Part shown: one piece after another, positions 25,259 to 33,795 of the stretch
Layout of the letters: every line of letters begins with the position of its first letter
Position numbering within the stretch: the stretch's first letter is position 1
From: Oscillospiraceae bacterium
GTDB taxonomy: Bacteria > Bacillota > Clostridia > Oscillospirales > Acutalibacteraceae
Reading direction: 5' to 3'
Length of the DNA stretch: 64,000 bases
Assembly: GCA_015066105.1 (NCBI GenBank)
Contig: SVOY01000004.1
Coordinates: 1-64,000 of the forward strand
Notes under the pieces: generated by a model
Seen by the model: only the letters and a program-made list of their open reading frames with translations
The model's database searches: none
What the model was told of the DNA's origin: nothing
Program-made: the position numbers and the translations under genes

Positions 25259-27328
25259 TTAGTCTTCCATATCCTTCTTAGCTTCTTCAATAACCTTCTG
25301 TGCAACCATTGAGGGAGCGTCCTCGTAGCGTGCAAACTCAAGGGTGAAGTAGCCTCTGCCTGCTGTTACCGAGCGCAGAGTTGTGGAGAAGTCGCCCATT
25401 TCAGCCATGGGAACCTCAGCAACAAGCTCCTGCATCTTGGGCTCGTCTGCGGCACCCATACCGAGAACACGGCCGCGGCGCTTTGTGATGTCGCCCATAA
25501 TATCGCCGAGGTTTGCATCGGGCATATAAACCTTAAGCTCACCGATGGGCTCGAGAATTACGGGGTTAGCCTGAGCCATACCGTTCTTGTAAGCAATCTT
25601 TGCAGCGGTCTTGAAGGCCATTTCGTTTGAGTCAACGGGATGATATGAGCCGTCGTAAAGCACTGCCTTAAGGCCTACCATGGGATAGCCTGCAAGGGGG
25701 CCCTTGAGGATAGCTTCCTGGAGACCCTTTTCAACTGCAGGGAAGAAGTTCTTGGGAACTGAGCCGCCGACAACCTCTGTTTCGAAAATAAGCTCGTCGC
25801 CTGTGTGGGGCTCAAAGCGGATGAATACGTCACCGAACTGGCCTGAACCGCCGGACTGCTTCTTGTGACGGCCCTGAACCTGACAGCTCTTGCGGATTGT
25901 TTCTCTGTAAGCAACCTTGGGAATCTTAAGGTCGATTTCTACACCGTACTTTGCCTTAAGCTTTGAAACAACAACCTCAAGGTGCTGCTCGCCGAGACCT
26001 GAAAGCACCATTTCCTTTGTTTCGTCATTTGATACAAATGAAACTGTGGGGTCTTCAGCCATAATCTTACGAAGGCCGGAGGCAACCTTATCCTCTTCGC
26101 CCTTCTTCTTAACAACAACTGCCATTGAAAGTGAGGGTGCGGGGAAGCTTACGGGTGCAAGGGTGAATACGTTCTTTGCCGAGCAGAGAGTGTCACCTGT
26201 TGCAAGGCCTGAAAGCTTTGTGATAACACCGATGTCACCTGTGCCGATTTCCTTAACATCCTCCTGCTTGATGCCGTTAACGGTTACGAGCTTGCCCATT
26301 CTCTGGCTTTCGCCCGTTCTTGCATTGTAGGCGGGAGTTTCGGCGTTGATTTTACCTGCAAGCACCTTTACAAAGGACATCTTACCGACAAAGGGGTCAG
26401 CGATTGTCTTGTAGCAGATTGCGGCAAGAGGCGCGTCAGCCTTACATTCAATTTCAATTTCGTCGCCGTCTTCAGTTGTAGCGATTTCGGGCTCTGCCTT
26501 ATCGGGTGAGGGAGCTGAGTAAACGATAGCGTCAAGGAGCATATCACAGCCGTCAACCTTTGTTGCCGAGCAAGCATATACGGGCCAGATTTCACCGGTT
26601 TCAACGCCCTTTGTAAGGCCGTGGATGATTTCTTCATTTGTAAGAGGCTCACCCTCAAAGAACTTTTCCATAAGCTCCTCGTCAACGGTGGCAACTGCCT
26701 CTTCAAGTGCGGCTCTCATTGCAAGAATGTTGTCGTCGGAAACAAGGTCGATTTCCTGAGGTCTGCCGTTGGGATACTTGAAGGCTCTGTTTGAGCAGAG
26801 GTTTACAAATGCCTCACATACGGGGCCGTTCATATAGGGAACAACAACGGGGCAAAGCTTGTTGCCGAGCTCAGCCTTGAGTGCGTCAAAGGTTTTGTAG
26901 AAGTCACGGTTATCCGAGTCAACCTTTGTGATTGCAAAGAACTTTGCAATTTTTCTTGCATCGGCTGCCTTGATTGCCTTTTCAAGGCCAACGTCAATGC
27001 CCGAGCCCGCAGATGTAACGATAACTGCACAGTCGGCAGCTCTCATTGCCTCAGCCATACCGCCGGCAAAGTCAAACTTACCGGGTGCGTCAAGAAGGTT
27101 GATTTTTGTATCTCTCCACTCGAGGGAAGCACATGCTGCCGAAATTGAGCACTTGCGCTTCTTTTCCTCTGCGTCATAGTCCATAATGGTGTTACCGTCG
27201 GCAACCTTGCCGAGTCTGTCTGTTACACCTGCAACATAAAGCATTGCTTCTGAAAGTGCAGTCTTACCCTTACCTGTATGACCTGCGATTGCAATATTTC
27301 TGATGTTGTTTACTGTGTAAGCTTTCAA
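25259..27328 (-). CDS. EF-G2-like translational GTPase
   Basis: This 689-aa protein has the full EF-G domain order but a divergent GTPase. The P-loop is AGHTGKGKT (15-23). The G3 box is DAPGKFDF (80-87) instead of DTPGHVDF, so Lys replaces the catalytic His. G4 is TKVD (134-137), and the switch I Thr motif is replaced by KRKCSIS. The same DAPG-type G3 occurs in EF-G-2 of Thermus thermophilus, whose role is unclear. The start is TTG behind GGAGG. It is monocistronic. It is likely an accessory translation factor rather than the housekeeping FusA, which is not in this window. Confidence 0.87.
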   Translation of the reverse strand: MKAYTVNNIRNIAIAGHTGKGKTALSEAMLYVAGVTDRLGKVADGNTIMDYDAEEKKRKCSISAACASLEWRDTKINLLDAPGKFDFAGGMAEAMRAADCAVIVTSAGSGIDVGLEKAIKAADARKIAKFFAITKVDSDNRDFYKTFDALKAELGNKLCPVVVPYMNGPVCEAFVNLCSNRAFKYPNGRPQEIDLVSDDNILAMRAALEEAVATVDEELMEKFFEGEPLTNEEIIHGLTKGVETGEIWPVYACSATKVDGCDMLLDAIVYSAPSPDKAEPEIATTEDGDEIEIECKADAPLAAICYKTIADPFVGKMSFVKVLAGKINAETPAYNARTGESQRMGKLVTVNGIKQEDVKEIGTGDIGVITKLSGLATGDTLCSAKNVFTLAPVSFPAPSLSMAVVVKKKGEEDKVASGLRKIMAEDPTVSFVSNDETKEMVLSGLGEQHLEVVVSKLKAKYGVEIDLKIPKVAYRETIRKSCQVQGRHKKQSGGSGQFGDVFIRFEPHTGDELIFETEVVGGSVPKNFFPAVEKGLQEAILKGPLAGYPMVGLKAVLYDGSYHPVDSNEMAFKTAAKIAYKNGMAQANPVILEPIGELKVYMPDANLGDIMGDITKRRGRVLGMGAADEPKMQELVAEVPMAEMGDFSTTLRSVTAGRGYFTLEFARYEDAPSMVAQKVIEEAKKDMED

Positions 27329-27416
27329 TTAAATTACCTCCAATTTGGCCCCATTATTACGAAGCCGGATATTTGCCAATTCAAACAATTTGCGTTATTT
27401 GAAGTTAACAGATACT

Positions 27417-27445
27417 ATCTTATCATAATTTCACCAAAAAAACAA
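27417..27445 (-). promoter_or_regulatory. Promoter of the EF-G2-like gene
   Basis: TTGTTT (27440-27445) and TAAGAT (27417-27422) on the minus strand, 17-base spacing. Confidence 0.6.
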
Positions 27446-27672
27446 CAGGTTATTAACTAATTTTGTGCAAAAATTTTTATTCAATCTGTATAAAAGCGGA
27501 TAAAATCGGAGCGAAGCGACCCTTAATTATTATCTGTTGTCTGTTATCTTAGCCGCCGATGCGGCGGCGCTACTAATTTTCCTCGGCCCTCGGCCCTAAA
27601 AAAACCGCCCGAAGAGGCGGTTCCCTTACTACTTACTGCTTACTACTTTCTACTTTCTTAATTTTTCTTATC
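27446..27672 (+). other. Repeat-rich intergenic patch
   Basis: No gene is seen. The stretch holds ATCGGAGCGAAGCGACCCT (27506-27524), an inverted match to the segment at about 55685-55704. It also holds heptad units TATCTGT/TGTCTGT, a GCCGCCGATGCGGCGG hairpin, two CCTCGGC units, a hairpin ACCGCC/GGCGGT, and TTACTAC-type heptads (27624-27659). Confidence 0.7.
27624..27659 (+). repeat. Heptanucleotide tract (TTACTAC-type)
   Basis: About five imperfect 7-base units (TTACTAC, TTACTGC, TTACTAC, TTTCTAC) follow directly on the hairpin ACCGCC/GGCGGT. Confidence 0.7.
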
Positions 27673-27701
27673 TTGACTTATACAAACCGCGCAACTATAA
27701 T
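27673..27701 (+). promoter_or_regulatory. Promoter of the aldo/keto reductase operon
   Basis: TTGACT (27673-27678), 17-base spacer, perfect TATAAT (27696-27701). Confidence 0.78.
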
Positions 27702-27728
27702 GTATATAATGAAAAGGAGATGATACCT

Positions 27729-28832
27729 ATGAAAAATCTCGGCTTTGGCCTTATGCGTCTTCCCGTAACAAAAAAGACGGTGAGAAACGAAAAAATAGAT
27801 AAGGAAAAAAGTGCCGCAATGGTTAAGGCTTACCTTGATAAGGGCTTTAACTATTTTGACACCGCATATATGTATCACGGCGGCAAAAGCGAAAGCGCCG
27901 CAGGCGAGCTTATCTGCTCACAGTATGAAAGAGGCTCCTTTATGCTTGCAAGCAAAATGCCCGTGGGAATGCTTGTGACAAGGGGCGACACGGGCAGGGT
28001 TTTCCGCCACCAGCTCAAGCGCTGTCAGACGGAATATTTTGACTATTATCTGCTTCACTGCCTTACGGGCAAAAACTACAAAAAGGCTGAAAAATTAGGC
28101 GTTTTTGATTATCTGCAGAAGAAAAAGGCTGAGGGCAAAATCAAGGTTCTCGGCTTCTCCTTCCATGACACGGCAGAGGCTCTTGACGAAATCCTTACGG
28201 CACACCCCGAAATGGAATTCGTTCAGCTTCAGATAAACTACCTTGACTGGCTTGACGCAAAGGTGCAGTCAAAGCTTTGCTACGAGGTGGCAAGAAAGCA
28301 CGGCAAGGACATAATTGTTATGGAGCCCGTAAAGGGCGGTCAGCTTGCAAAATTGCCCGAAAAGGCCGAAAAGAAGCTCAGAGCTCTCAACCCCGAGGCA
28401 AGCCCCGCCTCCTATGCAATCAGATTTGCCGCCTCACTTGAGGGCGTTTTCCTTGTGCTCAGCGGTATGAGCGATATGCAGCAGCTTACTGACAATATGA
28501 GCTTTATGGGTGATGCTTTTGTACCCGTAAGCGAAGAAGAAAAAAAGGTGCTTTTTGAAATTGCAGAAGAGCTGAACGATGCAAGGCTCATCCCCTGCAC
28601 TGCCTGCAACTACTGCACCGAGGCCTGCCCGAAAAAGCTCCCCGTTGCAGATGCCTTTGCCCTTTACAACAGAAGCATCAAGGGCGACAGAAAAACCAAA
28701 AAGGAATATGCCGCACTTGAAGAAGCATCAAAGCTTTCCGAGTGTCTTACCTGCGGAAAATGCGAAAAGGCCTGCCCGCAGAAGATTGAAATTATAAAGA
28801 AGCTTAAAACAGTAAAGGACAGATTTGACTGA
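27729..28832 (+). CDS. Aldo/keto reductase with C-terminal ferredoxin domain
   Basis: The start at 27729 (MKNLGFGLMRLPV) lies 9 bases after AAGGAG; an earlier ATG is inside that ribosome binding site. The 367-aa protein is a TIM-barrel aldo/keto reductase: GFGLMRLP, FDTAYMYHGG with the catalytic Tyr (about 43-52) and the phosphate-binding C-terminal SGM. A bacterial ferredoxin domain is appended: CTACNYCTEACPKK (near 287) and CLTCGKCEKACPQK (near 337). Members of this fused family are frequent in anaerobes, but substrates are unknown. It shares one base of stop/start with the acetyltransferase gene. Confidence 0.9.
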   Translation: MKNLGFGLMRLPVTKKTVRNEKIDKEKSAAMVKAYLDKGFNYFDTAYMYHGGKSESAAGELICSQYERGSFMLASKMPVGMLVTRGDTGRVFRHQLKRCQTEYFDYYLLHCLTGKNYKKAEKLGVFDYLQKKKAEGKIKVLGFSFHDTAEALDEILTAHPEMEFVQLQINYLDWLDAKVQSKLCYEVARKHGKDIIVMEPVKGGQLAKLPEKAEKKLRALNPEASPASYAIRFAASLEGVFLVLSGMSDMQQLTDNMSFMGDAFVPVSEEEKKVLFEIAEELNDARLIPCTACNYCTEACPKKLPVADAFALYNRSIKGDRKTKKEYAALEEASKLSECLTCGKCEKACPQKIEIIKKLKTVKDRFD

Positions 28833-29284
28833 TGTCACTTGAAATAAGAAAACTCAAAAAAGAGGATAAAGAGCTTTTTCTCTCTTATCTTCACAAATTC
28901 TACCATTCAGAGGCAGTGCTTCACCCCACGGACACACAGCTTCACCTTAACATTTTCAATGAGCTTATGCGCAGTGAGGATTACCTTATCGGCTACAGCT
29001 TTATCCTTGACGGAGAAAATGCCGGATACGGTCTTTTGAGCAAATGCTTCTGTCCCGAGGTAGGTGGCAGCATCGTGTGGATTGAACAGCTTTATATAAA
29101 TGAAGACTGCCGCGGCAAGGGCGTTGCAAGGGCCTTTCTCGGCTTTATTGAAAAGGAGTTCGGCCCGGACAGAATCCGTCTTGAGGTAGAAGCGGACAAC
29201 GAAGGTGCCATTTCACTTTATAAGAAAAACGGCTACCGTTTTCTGCCTTATCTGCAGATGGTTAAGGATAAGGACGGATTTTAA
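28832..29284 (+). CDS. GNAT-family N-acetyltransferase
   Basis: This 150-aa protein has the GNAT fold. The acetyl-CoA loop is CRGKGVARAFLGF (about 92-104), preceded by the strand IVWIEQLYINED. The C-terminal strand SLYKKNGYRFLPYLQMVKD (about 128-146) is the usual GYR motif. It follows the aldo/keto reductase in a TGATG overlap. The substrate is unknown. A strong terminator follows. Confidence 0.88.
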   Translation: MSLEIRKLKKEDKELFLSYLHKFYHSEAVLHPTDTQLHLNIFNELMRSEDYLIGYSFILDGENAGYGLLSKCFCPEVGGSIVWIEQLYINEDCRGKGVARAFLGFIEKEFGPDRIRLEVEADNEGAISLYKKNGYRFLPYLQMVKDKDGF

Positions 29285-29318
29285 TCAAGGCAAGCGCATC
29301 AAAGCATCGGCTTTTTAC

Positions 29319-29346
29319 GGCTCCCCTTTTGCAGGGGAGCCTTTTT
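29319..29346 (+). terminator. Terminator of the aldo/keto reductase operon
   Basis: A 9-bp G+C-rich stem GGCTCCCCT / AGGGGAGCC followed by five T residues. Confidence 0.85.
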
Positions 29347-29387
29347 ATGCCTGCTTTTTTTGTGTGTTCTGAGGCTGATTGGTTATC

Positions 29388-30289
29388 AAAACGGCAAGGC
29401 TGTGCTTTTGTTTCTTTGTGGATGTGGATTTTATGTTCTACCGCCTCAGGCCGGCTGAGCATCGTCACCGAAGCGCCGCCGGTGGCGGATACAGCGAGGT
29501 GAGGATGGCGTAGCGGTCAAAATTCATAGGCGCTCCAAGCCGTTATGAATTTTGGGAACCGCAAGAGGTGTTACTTTTGTCGGTTGTGACAAAAGTAACC
29601 AAAAGCACGCTTTTGGGATGAAATAAGCCGTGCAGAGGAAAATTTTCCGCTTGTACACTTCAAGTAAAAACAAGCCGAGTTACATTATTATAGGTGTGTT
29701 ATATAAACACCTCGTCTGCTTTACGGAAAATTTTCATTTACTACTCGTCTGCTATGCCGATAAAGCTCACGGACAGCTCTGTTTAAAACCACATCCTACT
29801 AACGAGTCCGCTCAATCCGTCGCTTTTATTAAGGTTGCTGCTCGTCTGGCTTTACGGTCAGCAGTTTTGTCACCGTGTACCCGACAGTCGCAGACCGCTC
29901 CGTAGGCTTTTAAGCTATGTTTTACGCCAAGGTTGTACACACTACCTTTATTTATACAAGCGAAGTATTTCCTTTCGGTAAAGATGACGTTTATTCCCTG
30001 GTGTGAGTGGATCATGCGACGGCGAAGTCCGGAGCCTTGGAGCCTTACGGCTTCGAAAGCCATTTATGGCCCTTTGTTAAAAATAGTGCTGACTTCCTGT
30101 AACCCAAAAAAGCGCTTTGGTTACTTTGCCGCTTCGGGCAAAGTAACAAGGCCTAGCGCCTTCGGAGCGTCCGGGGAGCTAAGGCTGTTAAAAGCCGCCT
30201 TGTAAAAGGGGCGGCCGAAGTGTTAATAAAAACCTTTCAGAATGTAAAATCCACATCCGCGAAGAAACAAAAGAACAACCTTGCCGTTT
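29388..30289. mobile_element. Non-coding 0.9-kb element with nested inverted repeats
   Basis: The ends 29388-29439 and 30239-30289 are inverted repeats of about 51 bp that agree at about 45 positions. A second inverted pair lies inside (29569-29617 with 30103-30148); each arm is itself a hairpin of the form GTTACTTT...AAAGTAAC. The core 29620-30100 has no plausible protein; the short frames lack ribosome binding sites and homology I recognise. The core repeats the octamer CTCGTCTG three times (29711, 29744, 29841). It fits a MITE-like non-autonomous element or a large structured RNA gene. Confidence 0.75.
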
Positions 30290-30330
30290 AAAAGAGATAG
30301 CCCCCAAAAGCTGCAGGTGAAAAATAAAAA

Positions 30331-30356
30331 AAGACGCTCCGAAGCGTCTTTTTTTA
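30331..30356. terminator. Terminator-like hairpin beyond the inverted-repeat element
   Basis: AAGACGCT-CCGA-AGCGTCTT flanked by A and T runs. It could end a transcript from either direction; positions 30357-30544 hold no gene that I can see. Confidence 0.6.
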
Positions 30357-30544
30357 TTCATATATTTTCTCGTTTTAAAAGCAAATCCGAATTTGCTGTA
30401 AGTTCTCTTAAGCGATGAATGTATTCTACCACTTTAACGCGTTAAGTTCAATATGTAATTTCAACAAACTAAAGCATTAAATTTTGGTAGTATTTTCGAG
30501 TTAAGAGTAACTATGTACAAGTAAGAAAGTTTTTATTGTATAGT

Positions 30545-30898
30545 TTATACAAAAAACGCACTGTTTCTGTCAAAGGAAATAAAATAGTATCCCTTATAGG
30601 TCAGCTGACCCTTGTCGCCCTCGGTAATCTCATCATAAATTTCCTTTGGCATCTGCAGTTCAAGCTTCTTTCCCTTTTCCGTTCGGAAAACAGCATAAAA
30701 CTCAAACCAACTGGAACCGGAAACACCTGCTTTCGCAAGAGCTTTGGAATAAGGTCTTTTTATCTCTTTTGTCATCACTTCCGCCTGAACGGTACGCTTC
30801 TTCATATTTCTTATGCTTTTAACCGTCTGAACAATAATAAGAATTACAAAAGCTACGACGAAAACACCGAGAGATAAAGACAAAATCAACTCATCCAT
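30545..30898 (-). CDS. DUF2500-like membrane protein (third paralogue)
   Basis: The start at 30898 (MDELILS) is 9 bases from GAGGAGG and overlaps the upstream stop by 8 bases. The 117-aa protein has one N-terminal transmembrane helix (about 5-27) and a soluble beta-rich domain ending GQLTYKGYYFISFDR. It shares this ending pattern with the two genes upstream, and the domain resembles DUF2500 (YhhM-like). Its function is unknown. Confidence 0.75.
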   Translation of the reverse strand: MDELILSLSLGVFVVAFVILIIVQTVKSIRNMKKRTVQAEVMTKEIKRPYSKALAKAGVSGSSWFEFYAVFRTEKGKKLELQMPKEIYDEITEGDKGQLTYKGYYFISFDRNSAFFV

Positions 30899-31265
30899 TT
30901 GCTTCATCCTCCTCAAGCCTTTCAAAGCTTATAAATCTTGTTCCCTGCATTGCAATCAGGCAGGTGTGTCCCTCTCTTGCCCTGTCAAAGGCATTATAGG
31001 GCACCTGACACTTTACAGTCTTACCGTCCTTTGTTACGCCGGTAAGATAATATCTTTTCGGTGATGCCTCATTGCTTAAGCCATTTGCCGCCGAAGCACC
31101 GAGCAGGGCATATTTTTCCTTTTTTTCGGTGATTTTAAGCTCATACTTTATTAGTTCGCTGTGGTTGTTCTCGCTCCAGCGGAAGATTTTTCTGCCAATG
31201 TAAAAGACAGCTCCGACTGCAAGAAGTACAGGTATGGCATAAATAAGAATTTCGTAAATATCCAT
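30891..31265 (-). CDS. DUF2500-like membrane protein (second paralogue)
   Basis: The start at 31265 (MDIYEILIYAIPVLL) follows GAAAGGAG. The 124-aa protein has one N-terminal membrane helix (about 4-24), a basic linker and a beta domain: RYYLTGVTKDGKTVKCQVP (about 70-88) and CLIAMQGTRFISFERL (about 101-116). It is homologous in layout to both neighbours, which suggests local duplication. No known function. Confidence 0.75.
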   Translation of the reverse strand: MDIYEILIYAIPVLLAVGAVFYIGRKIFRWSENNHSELIKYELKITEKKEKYALLGASAANGLSNEASPKRYYLTGVTKDGKTVKCQVPYNAFDRAREGHTCLIAMQGTRFISFERLEEDEANG

Positions 31266-31266
31266 T

Positions 31267-31641
31267 TTATACGCTCCTTTCAAATCCGAGGTATCTTGTT
31301 CCCTGAAAACTGAGCTTTCCCCTATCACCCTCAACAAGCATGCCGTAGTCATAACCCTGAACCTTAAATTCAATTCTGTCCCCGCTTTCAACCTCGAAGG
31401 TTACATAATAGATAGTTGAGGTTGAGGTGTGTCCGACATGTGTGCCTGAATCATGATGGTGATGATGCGAAACATCGGCGCGCTTTGCGACGACTCTTGC
31501 AGGTACGGTAAGCCTCGGAGAACGATTGTTTTTATTCCACTGCATAATGCCCCTTACAAAAACAACCGCAAAAACACCTATAACCATAAAAAATACAATG
31601 CTGAACATAACTGAAAACATATCAAAATTAAAGCCGAACAT
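31267..31641 (-). CDS. DUF2500-like membrane protein (first paralogue, His-rich)
   Basis: The start at 31641 (MFGFNFDMFSV) follows AAGGAAGG. The 124-aa protein has an N-terminal membrane helix (about 8-30), a DUF2500-like domain with PARVVAKRADVS, a run of five His (about residues 59-63, SHHHHHDSG), and the ending GKLSFQGTRYLGFERSV. The His run is typical of DUF2500 members and might bind metal. It is the first gene of three in tandem; its stop is 1 base before the next start. Confidence 0.8.
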   Translation of the reverse strand: MFGFNFDMFSVMFSIVFFMVIGVFAVVFVRGIMQWNKNNRSPRLTVPARVVAKRADVSHHHHHDSGTHVGHTSTSTIYYVTFEVESGDRIEFKVQGYDYGMLVEGDRGKLSFQGTRYLGFERSV

Positions 31642-31750
31642 TGCTTTCACCTTCCTTTTATTTTATTTTAAAACAATCTCATCCTTATTGTCAAGGTCTG
31701 AAAATCGCCGAAGAAATTTTCTCTAACGGGTAGAAAAACGTGAAACATTG

Positions 31751-31759
31751 TGCTATAAT
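31751..31759 (+). promoter_or_regulatory. Extended -10 promoter of ackA
   Basis: TGCTATAAT is a perfect extended -10 element. No good -35 is seen. The transcript leader would be about 60 bases. Confidence 0.6.
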
Positions 31760-31825
31760 ATTTAAGTTATGATATTTCCCGTATCGGATTACGGATAAAT
31801 TTTTAAAAATCAGAGGTGCATTAAA

Positions 31826-33091
31826 ATGAGTTTTAAAGAATTGATTATCAACGCAGGCAGCTCATCACTCAAGTATCAGGTTTTTGAAATGCCTGAAGCA
31901 AAGGTGCTTGCAAAGGGTATCTTTGAGCAGATCGGTACAGACTGTACCTTCACTCACAAGATTGACAAGGACGGCGAGGAAGTAAAGGTTCTTGATAAGA
32001 AATCCGTCGCTGCCAAGGACCATCACGATGCTATCACAATCCTGCTTGAAACACTTACCGATAAGGAAACAGGCGTTCTTGAATCAATGGCCGACATTTC
32101 CGCAGTAGGTCACAGAGTTCTCCACGGCGGTGAGGAATTCAGCGGCTCAGTTGTTGTAACAGAGGACGTTAAGGCCGCAATCAGAAAGTGCATCCCCCTC
32201 GGCCCTCTTCACAACCCTGCAAACCTTATGGGTATTGAGGTCTGTGAGGAAATTATGAAGGGTATTCCCCAGGTAGCAGTTTTTGATACCGCCTTTCACG
32301 CAACAATTCCCGACTTTGCATATATGTATGCACTTCCCTACAAATACTATGTTAAGCACGGCATCCGCCGCTACGGCTTCCACGGCACAAGCCACCGCTA
32401 TGTAAGCGGCAGAACAACCGACTTCCTTATGAAGAAGTATCCCGGCAAGTACAATCCCGACGAGCTTAAGGTTGTTACCTGCCACCTCGGCAACGGCTCA
32501 TCAATCTCCGCAATCAAGGGCGGCAAGTGCTTTGACACAACAATGGGTCTTACTCCCCTTGAGGGCATTATGATGGGTACACGCTCAGGCTCAATCGACC
32601 CCGCAATCATCCCCGTGCTTTGCGAAAAGGAAGGCCTTACCGCAAAAGAGGTTGACACAATCCTCAACAAAAAGTCAGGTATGCTCGGCCTTACCGCAGA
32701 GTATGACGAAAACTTTAACGAAATCCCCGGCACCGCAACAAGCGACAACAGAACAATCGAGGGCCGCTCAAAGAACGGTGACGAAAGAGCTCAGCTTGTT
32801 GAAAAGATGCTCTGCCATCAGCTTGCCAAGTATATCGGCGGCTTTGCCGCAGCAATGGGCGGCGTTGACGCTGTTGTATTCACCGGCGGCATCGGTGAAA
32901 ACAACCCCCACTACAGAACGGATATCGCTAAAAAGCTCGGCTTCCTCGGCACGAAGATTGATGAAGCTCCCAACAGCGTAAGAGGTCAGGAAATCGAAAT
33001 TTCCACCGAGGACAGCGCACTTAAGCTTCTCGTTATCCCCACAGACGAAGAGCTGCTTATTGCTCAGGACACCTACGAGCTTACAAAATAA
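31826..33091 (+). CDS. ackA: Acetate kinase
   Basis: This 421-aa acetate kinase makes ATP from acetyl phosphate in the last step of fermentation to acetate. Family motifs are LIINAGSSSLKYQVF (5-19), VGHRVLHGGEEFSG (about 95-108), VFDTAFHATIPDFAYMYALP (about 153-172), YGFHGTSHRYV (about 183-193), CHLGNGSSISAIKGG (about 221-235) and GGIGENNPHYR (about 354-364). The usual partner gene pta is not adjacent. It is monocistronic. Confidence 0.96.
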   Translation: MSFKELIINAGSSSLKYQVFEMPEAKVLAKGIFEQIGTDCTFTHKIDKDGEEVKVLDKKSVAAKDHHDAITILLETLTDKETGVLESMADISAVGHRVLHGGEEFSGSVVVTEDVKAAIRKCIPLGPLHNPANLMGIEVCEEIMKGIPQVAVFDTAFHATIPDFAYMYALPYKYYVKHGIRRYGFHGTSHRYVSGRTTDFLMKKYPGKYNPDELKVVTCHLGNGSSISAIKGGKCFDTTMGLTPLEGIMMGTRSGSIDPAIIPVLCEKEGLTAKEVDTILNKKSGMLGLTAEYDENFNEIPGTATSDNRTIEGRSKNGDERAQLVEKMLCHQLAKYIGGFAAAMGGVDAVVFTGGIGENNPHYRTDIAKKLGFLGTKIDEAPNSVRGQEIEISTEDSALKLLVIPTDEELLIAQDTYELTK

Positions 33092-33110
33092 GCAGGCAAT
33101 AGTCAGTAGG

Positions 33111-33340
33111 GACTGTAAAAAAAAGCGCAGACCGCATAAACTGAGATAAACAAAGGGTTTCTTTGGATTTGAAAGTCCGAAGAAACCCTTTAAAGCATAA
33201 AAAAGTACAATAATTGCAAAAACTGTGTTTTGCGGTTTATGCCATAAGCAAGCCTCGCCCTCAGAGTACCCTTGTACACCGTCGGGTGACCCCCAATAAG
33301 GCTAAAAGCCTTATTTGGACTCGGTTTGTTCATTCTGCGT
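33111..33340 (+). repeat. Dispersed structured repeat, copy 2
   Basis: This 230-bp non-coding copy corresponds to 16319-16550 along its whole length. Stems are kept while bases differ: AATAAGGC-TAAAA-GCCTTATT here against AAAGC/GCTTT in copy 1, and GCATAAAC/GTTTATGC as outer stem. It follows the ackA stop by 20 bases, next to a short TAGTCAG heptad, and could act as its terminator. Confidence 0.85.
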
Positions 33341-33390
33341 ACAAAATAAGAGCTTGAACACGGAGTGCCGTGACCGCCGGACACAAATGA

Positions 33391-33440
33391 AAAACAGATG
33401 TATTTCCGGGTGTTTTCCGTACCTGAAAATACATCTGTTT
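33391..33440. terminator. Terminator-like hairpin
   Basis: A stem of about 16 bp, AAACAGATGTATTTCC-type arms (33391-33407 with 33424-33440), lies just past the stop of the 33453 gene on the minus strand. Confidence 0.7.
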
Positions 33441-33452
33441 CGCTTTTGAGCT

Positions 33453-33738
33453 TTATTCCCCCGGAATTTCGGGGCCGCTGTAAATCAAATGTGTTTCATA
33501 TCCGTCAAAGGAAATTCCGTCTGTCATATAAAGCACATCCTCGGGGTCAATTTCAACATAATATATATTTCTTATCATTGCCTTTTCGCTGAAGAACTCC
33601 GTCGTTCCCCCTGCGTGCTGATAAGAAGCACATAGCCAACTGCTTGCTCGCCAGAAATTATCCGTCTTGTCTTTATCCTTTAGAATTTTTGTCAACGGTG
33701 TCTGAATAACGGTAAGCCTGCTCAAAATCTTTGTCCAT
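33453..33738 (-). pseudogene. Small gene, probably frameshifted
   Basis: An ATG at 33738, 7 bases from AAGGTG, starts a frame reading MDKDFEQAYRYSDTVDKN that stops after 21 codons. Another frame is then open to 33453 and ends in a protein-like segment (RNIYYVEIDPEDVLYMTDGIS). No ribosome binding site fits that second frame, which would need a TTG start. The simplest reading is one gene of about 95 codons with a frameshift near 33680-33700; a sequencing error would give the same picture. I do not recognise the family. Confidence 0.45.
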
Positions 33739-33795
33739 TGCTTTCACCTTACTTTCGTTTCCGTTCATATGTTATACTTTTTAAAGCCGTTTTCG

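Noticed and set aside
29630-30205. Short ORFs inside the inverted-repeat element
   Set aside because: No ribosome binding sites, low-complexity composition, and they read through hairpin arms.
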